From positions 1 to 9,440 of the forward strand of contig DGRU01000011.1 in NCBI GenBank assembly GCA_002390025.1: a stretch of DNA of 9,440 nt, in the 5' to 3' direction. A program made the position numbers and the translations under genes. This document shows, one piece after another, positions 1-7,093 of this stretch. Below the pieces are notes generated by a model. That model did not search any database. It had not been told where the DNA came from and saw only the letters and a list, made by a program, of their open reading frames with translations. Source of the stretch: Lachnospiraceae bacterium UBA4380. Lineage in GTDB: Bacteria > Bacillota > Clostridia > Lachnospirales > Lachnospiraceae. Numbering within the stretch: position 1 is the stretch's first letter; every line of letters begins with the position of its first letter.

Positions 1-1770
1 TACAGCGATGCCATGAGCAGGGCGCTGAAGACAGACCACACCACCATCGCTGTCGGCCGTGTCATGACCTGTGTCCTGGGCATGGTCGTCAGACGTGAGC
101 GGGAGATCCGCTCCTTTGTAAAGACACCCTTTTTCCGCATTCAGGCGCAGATCACCCAGGCGGGTGCGCCGGAGGGCGCCCCTTCCTTTACGGCCCAGTG
201 GCAGGCTGATGAGCAGAGCATCTGTTACGGCTCTCCGCGCCTGTACAGGGATACGGGATTCCTTCACAGAGAGGATGCGGAGAAAATGATCCTCTATCTG
301 ACCGGCAGGGCGGAGGCGGATATTTTTTCCGGCAGCAGTCCTGTTCCGGCAGAGCTGTCTTCGGAGGCGGCTGACAGCCGCGTTCCCGCCGTGCTGGAGA
401 AGATCCAGCGCAAAAAAGAGAAGAAAAATCCGCCCCTTCTCTACAACCTGGCGGAGCTTCAGAATGACTGCTCCCGCTTTTTCAAGATCAGCCCCGACCA
501 GACACTGGCCGCCGCCCAGGAGCTCTATGAGAAAAAGCTCACGACCTATCCGCGCACGGATGCCCGTGTGCTGACAACTGCGGTCGCAAAGGAAATCGGC
601 AAAAATCTGCGGGGTATTTCCGCAGTCCCCATGTACAGGGACCTGCTGCTACCGGTCCTGGAGAGCGGATCCTGGAAAAAGATCGGGAAAACACGCTATA
701 CCAACGACAAGGCGGTCACGGACCACTATGCCATCATACCGACCGGCGACGGACTCAAGGCCCTGCCCTCTCTGTCAGCCAGAACGAGGAATATCTATGA
801 GCTGATCGTGCGCCGCTTTATCTCTATTTTTTATCCGCCCGCTGTCTACGACAAGGTTACTCTGACCGTGCGCATCCGCACGGAAGCCTTCACGGCCTCT
901 CTCAGGACCTGTGTCGAGCGCGGCTATCTGGACGCCCTGGACTATTCTTTTTTCCGCAAAAAAGATGCACAACAGGACCGGGACGGAGACAAAGAGGAGG
1001 AGAAAGCTGCGGCAGGCAGCGGACAGGCGGCAGTCAGAAACGGAGAAGACACAGGCGGCTCAGGGGACGGGACTTCCTCCGAAGAGGCAGCTGTGCCGGA
1101 GTTTCTCAAGACCGCCCGCAAGGGCACCAGGCTCCAGGCCGGACCCTTTTCCATCCGGGAGGGCGAGACCTCCCCGCCCAAGCGCTACACATCAGGCAGC
1201 ATGATCCTGGCCATGGAAAATGCCGGACAGCTGATCGAAGAGGAGGAGTTGCGCGAACAGATCCGGGGCAGCGGGATCGGGACCAGCGCGACCCGGGCGG
1301 AGATCCTCAAAAAGCTCTTCAACAACGACTATCTGCGCCTGAACAGCAAGACCCAGGTCATTACTCCTTCCCAGACGGGAGAGATGATCTTCGACACCTG
1401 CAGCTGTGCCCTCAAACCCCTCCTGGATCCCAGGCTGACGGCCAGCTGGGAACTGGGACTCACCCAGGTGGCGGAAGGCACTGTGACGAGTGAAGAGTAC
1501 ACACACAAGCTCAACGACTTTATCACCCGGAGAACCAACTATATCAAGCAGACGGATTTTCATCAGATGCTGATTCCCCAGTACGAGAAGGACGCGTCTC
1601 TGTATCCCGAGAAGTCCCCTGCGAAGAAGCGGAGGACCTCTGCCAAAAAGACCGGGACAGGATCATCGGGAGCAGGCGCACGAAAGGGCAGCTCTGGGCG
1701 GAAAACTTCCGCTGGGAAGGGAAACTCCGGAAAAAGGAAACCTGCAGCCGGAAAGGAATCCGGCAGCTGA
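1..1770 (+). CDS. topB: DNA topoisomerase III (type IA), 5'-truncated by window edge
   Basis: Type IA topoisomerase that cuts and passes single DNA strands, used in decatenation and recombination-intermediate processing. The frame is open from base 1 (YSDAMSRAL...), so the ATG at 13 is internal and the N-terminal TOPRIM domain lies outside the window. Visible family marks are VGRVMTCVLGMVVRRERE near the left edge, the catalytic-tyrosine motif TTYPRTD (Tyr at 547-549), and SGIGTSATRAEILKKL in the central domain. Two regions look non-conserved. One is an acidic Glu/Asp/Gly/Ser-rich insert at about 958-1099. The other is a basic Lys/Ser/Gly/Ala-rich tail at 1612-1767, with no zinc-finger cysteines, which probably binds nucleic acid non-specifically. 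The TAA/TGA context at 1768-1770 (tga) is followed by a 60-nt gap with no obvious terminator. Family assignment is firm; choice of TopB over TopA rests on the overall motif spelling and the lack of zinc fingers. Confidence 0.93.
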   Translation, partial: YSDAMSRALKTDHTTIAVGRVMTCVLGMVVRREREIRSFVKTPFFRIQAQITQAGAPEGAPSFTAQWQADEQSICYGSPRLYRDTGFLHREDAEKMILYLTGRAEADIFSGSSPVPAELSSEAADSRVPAVLEKIQRKKEKKNPPLLYNLAELQNDCSRFFKISPDQTLAAAQELYEKKLTTYPRTDARVLTTAVAKEIGKNLRGISAVPMYRDLLLPVLESGSWKKIGKTRYTNDKAVTDHYAIIPTGDGLKALPSLSARTRNIYELIVRRFISIFYPPAVYDKVTLTVRIRTEAFTASLRTCVERGYLDALDYSFFRKKDAQQDRDGDKEEEKAAAGSGQAAVRNGEDTGGSGDGTSSEEAAVPEFLKTARKGTRLQAGPFSIREGETSPPKRYTSGSMILAMENAGQLIEEEELREQIRGSGIGTSATRAEILKKLFNNDYLRLNSKTQVITPSQTGEMIFDTCSCALKPLLDPRLTASWELGLTQVAEGTVTSEEYTHKLNDFITRRTNYIKQTDFHQMLIPQYEKDASLYPEKSPAKKRRTSAKKTGTGSSGAGARKGSSGRKTSAGKGNSGKRKPAAGKESGS

Positions 1771-1818
1771 TCATACCACATAGACCATGCACCCCGTGAA
1801 AAGTTATTTTTTTCAGTC

Positions 1819-1825
1819 AAGGAGG
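1819..1825 (+). promoter_or_regulatory. Ribosome binding site of the beta-helix gene
   Basis: AAGGAGG, a near-perfect Shine-Dalgarno match, lies 5 nt before the ATG at 1831. It is the main support for that start. Confidence 0.8.
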
Positions 1826-1830
1826 ACCAT

Positions 1831-2511
1831 ATGCAGCTTACAGATTTTACCAATGAGAAGATTTTTGATCTCAATGAGACCATTGCGGCCGAGCTCTTTA
1901 CACAGACCACCTATGCATGGGAAGTGCTGCCCATGATCAGCGATTTTATCCGCAAGATCGGCCCCACGCTTCCGGCAGACCGCTTCGAGCAGAAGGGCGA
2001 GGATATCTGGATCGCAAAGAGCGCCACTGTTTTTGACAGCGCTTATATCGGCGGCCCCTGCATAATCGATGAGGATGCCACGGTGCGTCAGTGTGCCTTC
2101 ATCCGCGGAAGCGCCATCGTGGGCAAGGGGACGACAGTCGGCAACTCCACAGAGCTCAAGAACGTGATCCTCTTCAACAAGGTAGAGGTGCCGCATTACA
2201 ACTATGTCGGCGACAGTGTCCTGGGATTCCACGCACACATGGGCGCGGGCTCCATCACCTCCAACGTCAAGGCGGACAAAAAGAACATCATGATCCACTG
2301 CGACGGAACCCACACAGCGACCGGCCTGCGCAAGATCGGCGCCATTCTGGGCGACTGGGTCGATGTCGGCTGCAACTCCGTACTCAATCCCGGCAGTGTT
2401 GTCGGACCTCACACCAACATTTATCCTCTTTCCATGATCAGAGGCACAGTCCCCGCATGGCATGTCTACAAAGACAAAGACCACGTCGTGGAGAAAATCG
2501 TGGAGGAATGA
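1831..2511 (+). CDS. GlmU C-terminal-like left-handed beta-helix acyltransferase
   Basis: A 226-residue hexapeptide-repeat protein. About 55 N-terminal residues form a probable helical cap. From residue 58 on there are repeated [I/V]-G-x(4)-type turns (IWIAKSATV, AYIGGPCII, SAIVGKGTTVG, GDWVDVGCNSVL, GSVVGPHTNI), typical of a left-handed parallel beta-helix trimer. The stretch VGNSTELKN...VPHYNYVGD parallels the acetyltransferase domain of GlmU (VGNFVE..., GHLTYLGD), and His122 falls at the position of GlmU's catalytic histidine. There is no nucleotidyltransferase domain, so it cannot be a full bifunctional GlmU. An acyl-CoA-dependent N- or O-acetylation of a sugar nucleotide is the likely role (inference); the substrate is unknown. 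The start is fixed by a strong AAGGAGG at 1819-1825, 5 nt before the ATG. Databases may label such proteins as UDP-GlcNAc pyrophosphorylase-related. Confidence 0.82.
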   Translation: MQLTDFTNEKIFDLNETIAAELFTQTTYAWEVLPMISDFIRKIGPTLPADRFEQKGEDIWIAKSATVFDSAYIGGPCIIDEDATVRQCAFIRGSAIVGKGTTVGNSTELKNVILFNKVEVPHYNYVGDSVLGFHAHMGAGSITSNVKADKKNIMIHCDGTHTATGLRKIGAILGDWVDVGCNSVLNPGSVVGPHTNIYPLSMIRGTVPAWHVYKDKDHVVEKIVEE

Positions 2512-2545
2512 TCTCTTCCGCTGATCCGGAGAATTCATTACTGCT

Positions 2546-4291
2546 ATGGGACAATTTCAGCCAATCTTTTCGTTTGCGGGACTTCTCCTCCTGTTCGTTG
2601 TCATCACACTGATGCTGGGCATGCAGGAGAGGAAGAGGACCCGCGCAAAACTGCTTCAGTCACTGCGCAGCGGTTTCGGAAAGCCTTCCGCCAAGAAGAC
2701 CCCGCCGGAGCGCTATGCCCAGATCCCGCAATATTACCTGCACCACAGGCAGGGCTTTCAGATCGATGACATCACCTGGAATGATCTTGATCTGGACAGG
2801 CTCTTCCATGTGATGGACAGCACCTGCAGCGCGGCGGGGGAGGAGTATCTCTATCACCTCCTGCGCACGCCCTCCATGAGTGTCCGGGAACTGGCTTTCA
2901 GGCAGGACCAATACGACTGGTTTTCGGACCCCGCCAACGAGGGGGCCAGGATCCGCCTGCAGGAGATCCTGTCGGGACTGGGACACGCGGGACGCTATTC
3001 CCTCTACGACTACATTGATTTTACAACCGCTCTGGGGGAGCGCAGAAATCTGCCGCACTATATTGCGGCCGCAGCGCCCTTTGCGGCCTTCGGACTGATG
3101 TTCCTCCACACAGGGATCGGCATTCTGGTGCTGCTGTTCGTTTTTGCCTGGAACCTGCGCACGTATTTTAAGGAAAAGGCTGTCATCGCACCCTATTTTC
3201 AGGTGTTCAACTACATTTTCCGCCTGCTGGACTGCGCTCAGGCCCTGGAAAAAGAGAACTGCCCCGCCGTCAGGGAGGAGACGCAGCAGATCCCCGGCCT
3301 GCTCAGGGCTTTTACCAATTTCCGCAGAGGGTCTTCTGTGCTTTTGGGGAGTGCGGGAACGGATTCCGACCCCTTTGGCTTTATCATGGAATACGTGCGG
3401 ATCCTCTTTCATCTGGATCTCATCAAATTCAACAACATGCTGGCGCAGATGAGGGGAAGACAGGAGGAGATCGATGCCCTTCTGACTGTGACCGGGCGGA
3501 TCGATGCCTGCATCAGCATTGCCTCCTGGCGGCAGACCCTGCCTTTTTATGCGGTTCCCATTCTGGAAGAGGACGCCTCCTTTTCCGCCCGGGACCTGTA
3601 TCATCCGCTTCTGGCGGATCCCGTCAGCAACAGCATTGAAGCCCCCCGCCCTGTCCTTCTGACCGGCTCCAACGCCTCCGGAAAATCCACCTTCCTCAAG
3701 GCAGCGGCCCTGTGCGCCCTTCTGTCCCAGACGGCGGGCATAGCTCCGGCTCAGAGATATCGCGCCGACTGCTACCGGATCTATTCCTCTATGGCTCTCA
3801 GGGACAGCCTGCAGGACGGCGAGAGCTACTTTATTGTGGAGATCAAGTCCCTGCGGAGGATCCTCGTCGCGGCAGAGGAGGAGACGGACGCTGCCGTGCC
3901 GGCAGAAGCTGCTTCAGGCGGCTCAGAGAGAAACGGTATGCTGAGGCCGGTCCTGTGCTGCATCGATGAGGTGCTCAGGGGCACCAACACCGTGGAGCGC
4001 ATCGCCGCTTCCGCGGAGATCCTGCGCTGCTTTGCAGGGACAAAGACCCTGTGCTTTGCGGCCACACACGACCTTGAACTGACAGGACTTCTGCAGGATG
4101 TCTATGACAACTTCCATTTCGGAGAGGAGATCGTGGACGGAGACGTGCGCTTCTCCTACAGACTGATGGAGGGACCATCGACTTCCTGTAATGCCATTGC
4201 CCTTCTGGGGACCCTGGGCTATGACCGCGCCATCGTTGACAAGGCCAGGGAGCGGGCTGACAGGTTTCTGCAGGAGGGGACCTGGCAGTAA
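2546..4291 (+). CDS. MutS-family ATPase with N-terminal membrane segments
   Basis: A 581-residue protein with the MutS ATPase domain at its C-terminus. Visible motifs are Walker A GSNASGKST (residues 374-382), the MutS-type ESYFIVEIKSL segment that follows it, Walker B CCIDEVLRGTN (Asp474, Glu475) and the switch histidine ATHDLE (His508). It lacks the N-terminal mismatch-recognition domain of MutS1 with its Phe-x-Glu motif, and it has no C-terminal Smr nuclease domain. Three hydrophobic stretches stand out: residues about 5-24 (AGLLLLFVVITLML), and a pair at about 173-204 (PFAAFGLMFL, GILVLLFVFAW). These suggest membrane anchoring, with a lever/clamp-like helical region between them and the ATPase. 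A low-complexity Glu/Ala/Ser insert (about residues 445-464) separates the ATPase motifs. The start ATG has only a modest GGAGA at 2528-2532, 13 nt upstream. It sits 34 nt after the preceding gene. Function is unknown; canonical mismatch repair is unlikely. Confidence 0.88.
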   Translation: MGQFQPIFSFAGLLLLFVVITLMLGMQERKRTRAKLLQSLRSGFGKPSAKKTPPERYAQIPQYYLHHRQGFQIDDITWNDLDLDRLFHVMDSTCSAAGEEYLYHLLRTPSMSVRELAFRQDQYDWFSDPANEGARIRLQEILSGLGHAGRYSLYDYIDFTTALGERRNLPHYIAAAAPFAAFGLMFLHTGIGILVLLFVFAWNLRTYFKEKAVIAPYFQVFNYIFRLLDCAQALEKENCPAVREETQQIPGLLRAFTNFRRGSSVLLGSAGTDSDPFGFIMEYVRILFHLDLIKFNNMLAQMRGRQEEIDALLTVTGRIDACISIASWRQTLPFYAVPILEEDASFSARDLYHPLLADPVSNSIEAPRPVLLTGSNASGKSTFLKAAALCALLSQTAGIAPAQRYRADCYRIYSSMALRDSLQDGESYFIVEIKSLRRILVAAEEETDAAVPAEAASGGSERNGMLRPVLCCIDEVLRGTNTVERIAASAEILRCFAGTKTLCFAATHDLELTGLLQDVYDNFHFGEEIVDGDVRFSYRLMEGPSTSCNAIALLGTLGYDRAIVDKARERADRFLQEGTWQ

Positions 4292-4315
4292 AACTGATAA
4301 AAGGAAACAGACTAT

Positions 4316-5392
4316 ATGAAAGTCATTATTTTTACAGACGGAGCTGCGCGCGGCAATCCGGACGGTCCCGGCGGCTACGGAGCCATCGTCCGGGTGCAGA
4401 ACGCGCAGGGGCAGACGCTTGAAAAAGAGCTCTCCGGCGGCTATCCGCACACCACCAACAACCGCATGGAACTGATGGGGGTCATTGCGGCCCTGGAAGA
4501 GATCGGCCGCTTTGGCGAGCCCTGTCAGGGCGTGATCTATTCGGATTCCAGGTATGTTGTGGACGCTTTTGCAAAGAACTGGATCACCAACTGGCAGAAA
4601 AACGGCTGGGTGACCTCTTCAAAAGCACCCGTCAAGAACCAGGACCTGTGGACCCGCCTCTTAAAAGCGCTTGCCCCCCATAAAATGACCTTCCGCTGGG
4701 TCAAGGGCCATGCTGACCACCCGGAAAACGAGCGCTGCGATCAGCTTGCGACAGCAGCGGCGGACAAGGTGGGCTGGAGCTTTGACGACACTGCGGCCCC
4801 TCTGACACAGGCCTCGGAATGGGTCAGTGCAGGGACCGGAGAGACAGAAGATACCGGGGAGGGCAGGCAGAAAGGCGGCGCACCCGCCGGGACTTCCGCA
4901 CGGAAGCCTGAGACTTATCAGACTTTTCAAACTTCTCAGACTCCTGAGAAGGAAGCGCCGCTGAAGATCCGCGTCCGCTATCTGAGCGATCAGATTGACA
5001 AGCTGCAGCCGCCTACCAACAGCGCCAACTGGGTCGATCTTCGCTCCGCTGAGGATGTTGAACTCAAAAAGGGCGATTTCCGCCTCATCAGCCTGGGGGT
5101 GGCCATGAAGCTTCCCGAGGGGTATGAGGCCCATATCGTTCCCCGCAGCAGCACCTACAAAAATTTCGGCATTATTCAGGCCAACCACCACGGTGTCGTC
5201 GACAATTCCTACTGCGGAGACGGTGATCTGTGGAGAATGCCCGTCATCGCCATGCGGGACACACATATCCACATCAACGACAGGATCTGCCAGTTCCGCA
5301 TAGAACGCCGCCAGCCCGACCTCATTTTTGAGGAGACGGAGCACCTGGACAGTGAGGACCGGGGCGGATTCGGATCCACCGGAGTACAGTAA
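4316..5392 (+). CDS. rnhA-dut: RNase HI-dUTPase fusion protein
   Basis: One uninterrupted 358-residue frame encodes two enzymes. Residues 1-~155 are RNase HI, which degrades RNA in RNA:DNA hybrids. The full active-site set is present: Asp8 (FTDGAARGNP), Glu52 (NNRMELMG), Asp77 (YSDSRYVVDAF), His132 and Asp142 (GHADHPENERCDQLA). Residues ~156-215 are a hydrophilic linker rich in Gly, Glu, Thr and Gln. Residues 216-358 are a trimeric-type dUTPase, which converts dUTP to dUMP and pyrophosphate. Its five motifs are NWVDLRSAED, PRSSTYKNFGI, GVVDNSYCGDGDLW (Asp296), NDRICQFRI and RGGFGSTG. The version of motifs 2 and 3 matches what I recall of stand-alone clostridial dUTPases. The start has AAAAGGA at 4299-4305, 10-11 nt upstream, and the gene begins 24 nt after the MutS-like gene. 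No in-frame ATG, GTG or TTG is seen near the start of the dUTPase half. Both halves look catalytically intact. Confidence 0.93.
   Translation: MKVIIFTDGAARGNPDGPGGYGAIVRVQNAQGQTLEKELSGGYPHTTNNRMELMGVIAALEEIGRFGEPCQGVIYSDSRYVVDAFAKNWITNWQKNGWVTSSKAPVKNQDLWTRLLKALAPHKMTFRWVKGHADHPENERCDQLATAAADKVGWSFDDTAAPLTQASEWVSAGTGETEDTGEGRQKGGAPAGTSARKPETYQTFQTSQTPEKEAPLKIRVRYLSDQIDKLQPPTNSANWVDLRSAEDVELKKGDFRLISLGVAMKLPEGYEAHIVPRSSTYKNFGIIQANHHGVVDNSYCGDGDLWRMPVIAMRDTHIHINDRICQFRIERRQPDLIFEETEHLDSEDRGGFGSTGVQ
4913..4948 (+). repeat. 9-bp tandem repeat (4 copies) in fusion linker
   Basis: Four consecutive 9-mers (ACTTATCAG, ACTTTTCAA, ACTTCTCAG, ACTCCTGAG) encode TYQ-TFQ-TSQ-TPE. The unit is a multiple of three, so copy-number change would keep the RNase HI-dUTPase frame. 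It sits immediately before the dUTPase domain. Confidence 0.85.
4949..4963 (+). promoter_or_regulatory. Possible relic or cryptic internal start of the dUTPase half
   Basis: AAGGA at 4949-4953 stands 7 nt before an in-frame CTG (4961-4963). That CTG is the first codon of LKIRVRYLSD, the point where stand-alone clostridial dUTPases, as I recall them, begin with Met-Lys-Ile. This could be a former ATG start turned into CTG, or a weak non-canonical initiation site giving free dUTPase. CTG is a poor bacterial start codon, so use in vivo is uncertain. Confidence 0.35.
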
Positions 5393-5487
5393 AAAGGGAT
5401 CCGCCTGAGTGGAGTACATATAGAGGAGGATTCGCCGGAGTACAGTACAAGAGGATCCCTCTCAGCAGGCCGAGAATACAATAGAAG
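5372..5487 (+). repeat. Degenerate tandem repeat derived from the 3' end of dut
   Basis: Units begin at 5372, 5397, 5428 and, more weakly, 5453. The shared core is GGAT[C/T]C followed by CGGAGTACAGTA or a variant. Units 1 (5372-5391) and 3 (5428-5447) agree at 18 of 20 bases. Unit 2 carries an extra TGAGT-like stretch, and unit 4 is poorly preserved. Unit 1 is the real end of the dUTPase gene (GSTGVQ and stop); the others lie in the spacer before gltX. The pattern suggests local duplication of the dut 3' end. Confidence 0.75.
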
Positions 5488-5531
5488 GTCACAGGAAACT
5501 TTTAACCCTACACAATACATTGGAGCAGACT
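5393..5531 (+). other. Spacer between dut and gltX
   Basis: This 139-nt spacer is the longest gap between genes 1-6. Its first two thirds are repeat copies of the dut end. I see no GC hairpin plus T-run terminator and no convincing -35/-10 pair, although TACAAT at 5477-5482 is an isolated -10-like hexamer. Confidence 0.5.
5522..5525 (+). promoter_or_regulatory. Ribosome binding site deciding the gltX start
   Basis: GGAG lies 6 nt before the ATG at 5532. The alternative in-frame TTG at 5520 has no Shine-Dalgarno sequence before it, so the ATG is preferred. Confidence 0.65.
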
Positions 5532-6977
5532 ATGAAAATCAGAACCAGATACGCGCCCAGTCCCACTGGCCGCATGCATGTCGGAAACCTGCGCACAGCG
5601 CTTTATGCCTATCTCATCGCCAAGCACGAGGGCGGAGATTTCATCCTTCGCATCGAAGATACCGACCAGGTCCGTCAGGTCGAGGGAGCGGTGGAGATCA
5701 TCAACCGCACACTGGAAGAGACCAGACTGATCCCCGATGAGAGCCCTGACAAGGACGGCGGTGTCGGCCCCTACGTTCAGAGTGAGCGCGTCGCTGCAGG
5801 CATTTATACAAAGTATGCAAAGGAGCTGATCGAAAAGGGTGAGGCATATTACTGCTTCTGCACCCCTGAGCGTCTGGCTTCACTGACACAGACCATCGAG
5901 GGCAAGGAGATCAATGTCTACGACAAGCACTGCCTCCACCTGTCCAAGGAAGAGGTCGAGAAAAACCTGGCTGCGGGCATGCCCTATGTCATCCGCCAGA
6001 ACAATCCCCAGGAAGGCACCACGACCTTCACGGACGAGCTCTACGGCGATGTCACGGTCGAGAACAAAGAGCTTGACGACATGATCCTCATCAAATCCGA
6101 CGGCTATCCCACCTACAATTTCGCCAATGTCGTCGACGATCACCTCATGGGCATCACCCATGTCATCCGCGGCAACGAGTACATCTCCTCCACGCCCAAG
6201 TACAACCGTCTCTATGAGGCCTTTGGCTGGGAGATCCCCAAGTACATCCACTGCCCACTGATCACGGATGAGGACCACCACAAGCTGTCCAAGCGCAGCG
6301 GCCACTCTTCCTACGAGGATCTGATCGAGCAGGGATTTGTATCGGAAGCAGTCGTCAATTTCATCGCCCTTCTGGGATGGTCCCCCGACAGCGACAGGGA
6401 GATCTTCTCCCTCGAGGAGCTGGTGGAGCAGTTTGACTACCACCGCATGGGCCGTTCTCCCTCTGTCTTCGATTACACGAAACTGCGCTGGATGAACGGA
6501 GAATACCTCAAGGCCATGGATCCCGATGTCTTCTTCACACAGGCGGAGCCCTGGCTCAGGAAGGCCATCAGCAAAGACCTCGACCTGCGCAAGATCTCCG
6601 AGATGGTGCGCACCCGCATCGAGATCTGGCCCGATATCCCGGATATGGTCTCCTTCTTTGAGGAGCTCCCCGACTATGATGCGGAGCTTTTCCGCCATAA
6701 GAAGATGAAGACCAGCCCGGAGACGGCCCTCACAGTCCTGCAGGAGGTCCTGCCCGTCCTCGAGGCACAGGATTTATGGACAAACGAGGATCTCTACGCG
6801 GCCCTCAAGGCATTTATTTCGGAAAAAGGCTATAAGAACGGCTATGTTCTGTGGCCTGTCCGCATTGCGGTCTCCGGCAAGAGCGTGACGCCCGCAGGTG
6901 CAACTGAGATCCTGGAGATCCTGGGCAAAGAGGAGTCCCTCTCCAGGATCCGCAGATCCATCGAGAAGCTTTTCTGA
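5532..6977 (+). CDS. gltX: Glutamyl-tRNA synthetase
   Basis: Class I aminoacyl-tRNA synthetase that charges tRNA-Glu with glutamate in the cytoplasm. The protein has 481 residues, the usual length for bacterial GluRS. The Rossmann-fold opening is [20 protein letters not shown], with the HIGH-type motif HVGN at residues 16-19. The KMSKS-type loop is HHKLSKRSG (Lys251-Arg255). A zinc-site pattern of the GluRS family is intact: Cys108-Phe-Cys110, then Tyr130 and Cys134 (YDKHC). The C-terminal alpha-helical anticodon-binding region is complete to the stop. It could be discriminating or non-discriminating toward tRNA-Gln; the sequence alone does not let me decide. No T-box leader is visible in the 139-nt spacer upstream, which is too short for a typical one. 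The next gene starts 116 nt downstream. Confidence 0.96.
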   Translation: MKIRTRYAPSPTGRMHVGNLRTALYAYLIAKHEGGDFILRIEDTDQVRQVEGAVEIINRTLEETRLIPDESPDKDGGVGPYVQSERVAAGIYTKYAKELIEKGEAYYCFCTPERLASLTQTIEGKEINVYDKHCLHLSKEEVEKNLAAGMPYVIRQNNPQEGTTTFTDELYGDVTVENKELDDMILIKSDGYPTYNFANVVDDHLMGITHVIRGNEYISSTPKYNRLYEAFGWEIPKYIHCPLITDEDHHKLSKRSGHSSYEDLIEQGFVSEAVVNFIALLGWSPDSDREIFSLEELVEQFDYHRMGRSPSVFDYTKLRWMNGEYLKAMDPDVFFTQAEPWLRKAISKDLDLRKISEMVRTRIEIWPDIPDMVSFFEELPDYDAELFRHKKMKTSPETALTVLQEVLPVLEAQDLWTNEDLYAALKAFISEKGYKNGYVLWPVRIAVSGKSVTPAGATEILEILGKEESLSRIRRSIEKLF

Positions 6978-7082
6978 TCTGACAAGGTTCACGGAAGGGG
7001 ATACATTTTTTGTTTTGAAACATGCCTTATCATACCCCGGGCATCCTATGTGAAAGGTCCGGATACTCCGGCTCGAATCATC

Positions 7083-7088
7083 GCGAGG
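7083..7088 (+). promoter_or_regulatory. Ribosome binding site deciding the helicase start
   Basis: GCGAGG ends 5 nt before the ATG at 7094. The earlier in-frame ATG at 7022 has its nearest purine-rich tract (GGAAGGGG, about 6991-7000) some 20 nt away, too far to serve it well. Confidence 0.5.
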
Positions 7089-7093
7089 CAAAA

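Noticed and set aside
1813..2538. Long open frame on the - strand (241 codons)
   Set aside because: It lies antisense to the beta-helix gene, encodes no recognisable domain and is explained by the GC-rich codon bias of the + strand gene.
5209..5520. Small - strand frame across the dut end and the repeat spacer
   Set aside because: It has repetitive composition that comes from the tandem repeat, no ribosome binding site that I can see and no family resemblance.
5520..5531. TTG start for gltX giving four extra residues (MEQT)
   Set aside because: No ribosome binding site precedes it, whereas GGAG sits 6 nt before the ATG at 5532 and GluRS proteins normally start close to the [10 protein letters not shown] motif.
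7059..7071. CCGGA-TAC-TCCGG inverted repeat between gltX and the helicase as a terminator
   Set aside because: The stem is only 5 bp and no T-run follows it.
7022..7093. Upstream ATG for the helicase
   Set aside because: The extra 24 residues do not resemble the family and the nearest purine tract is about 20 nt away; ATG 7094 has better spacing and normal N-terminal length.
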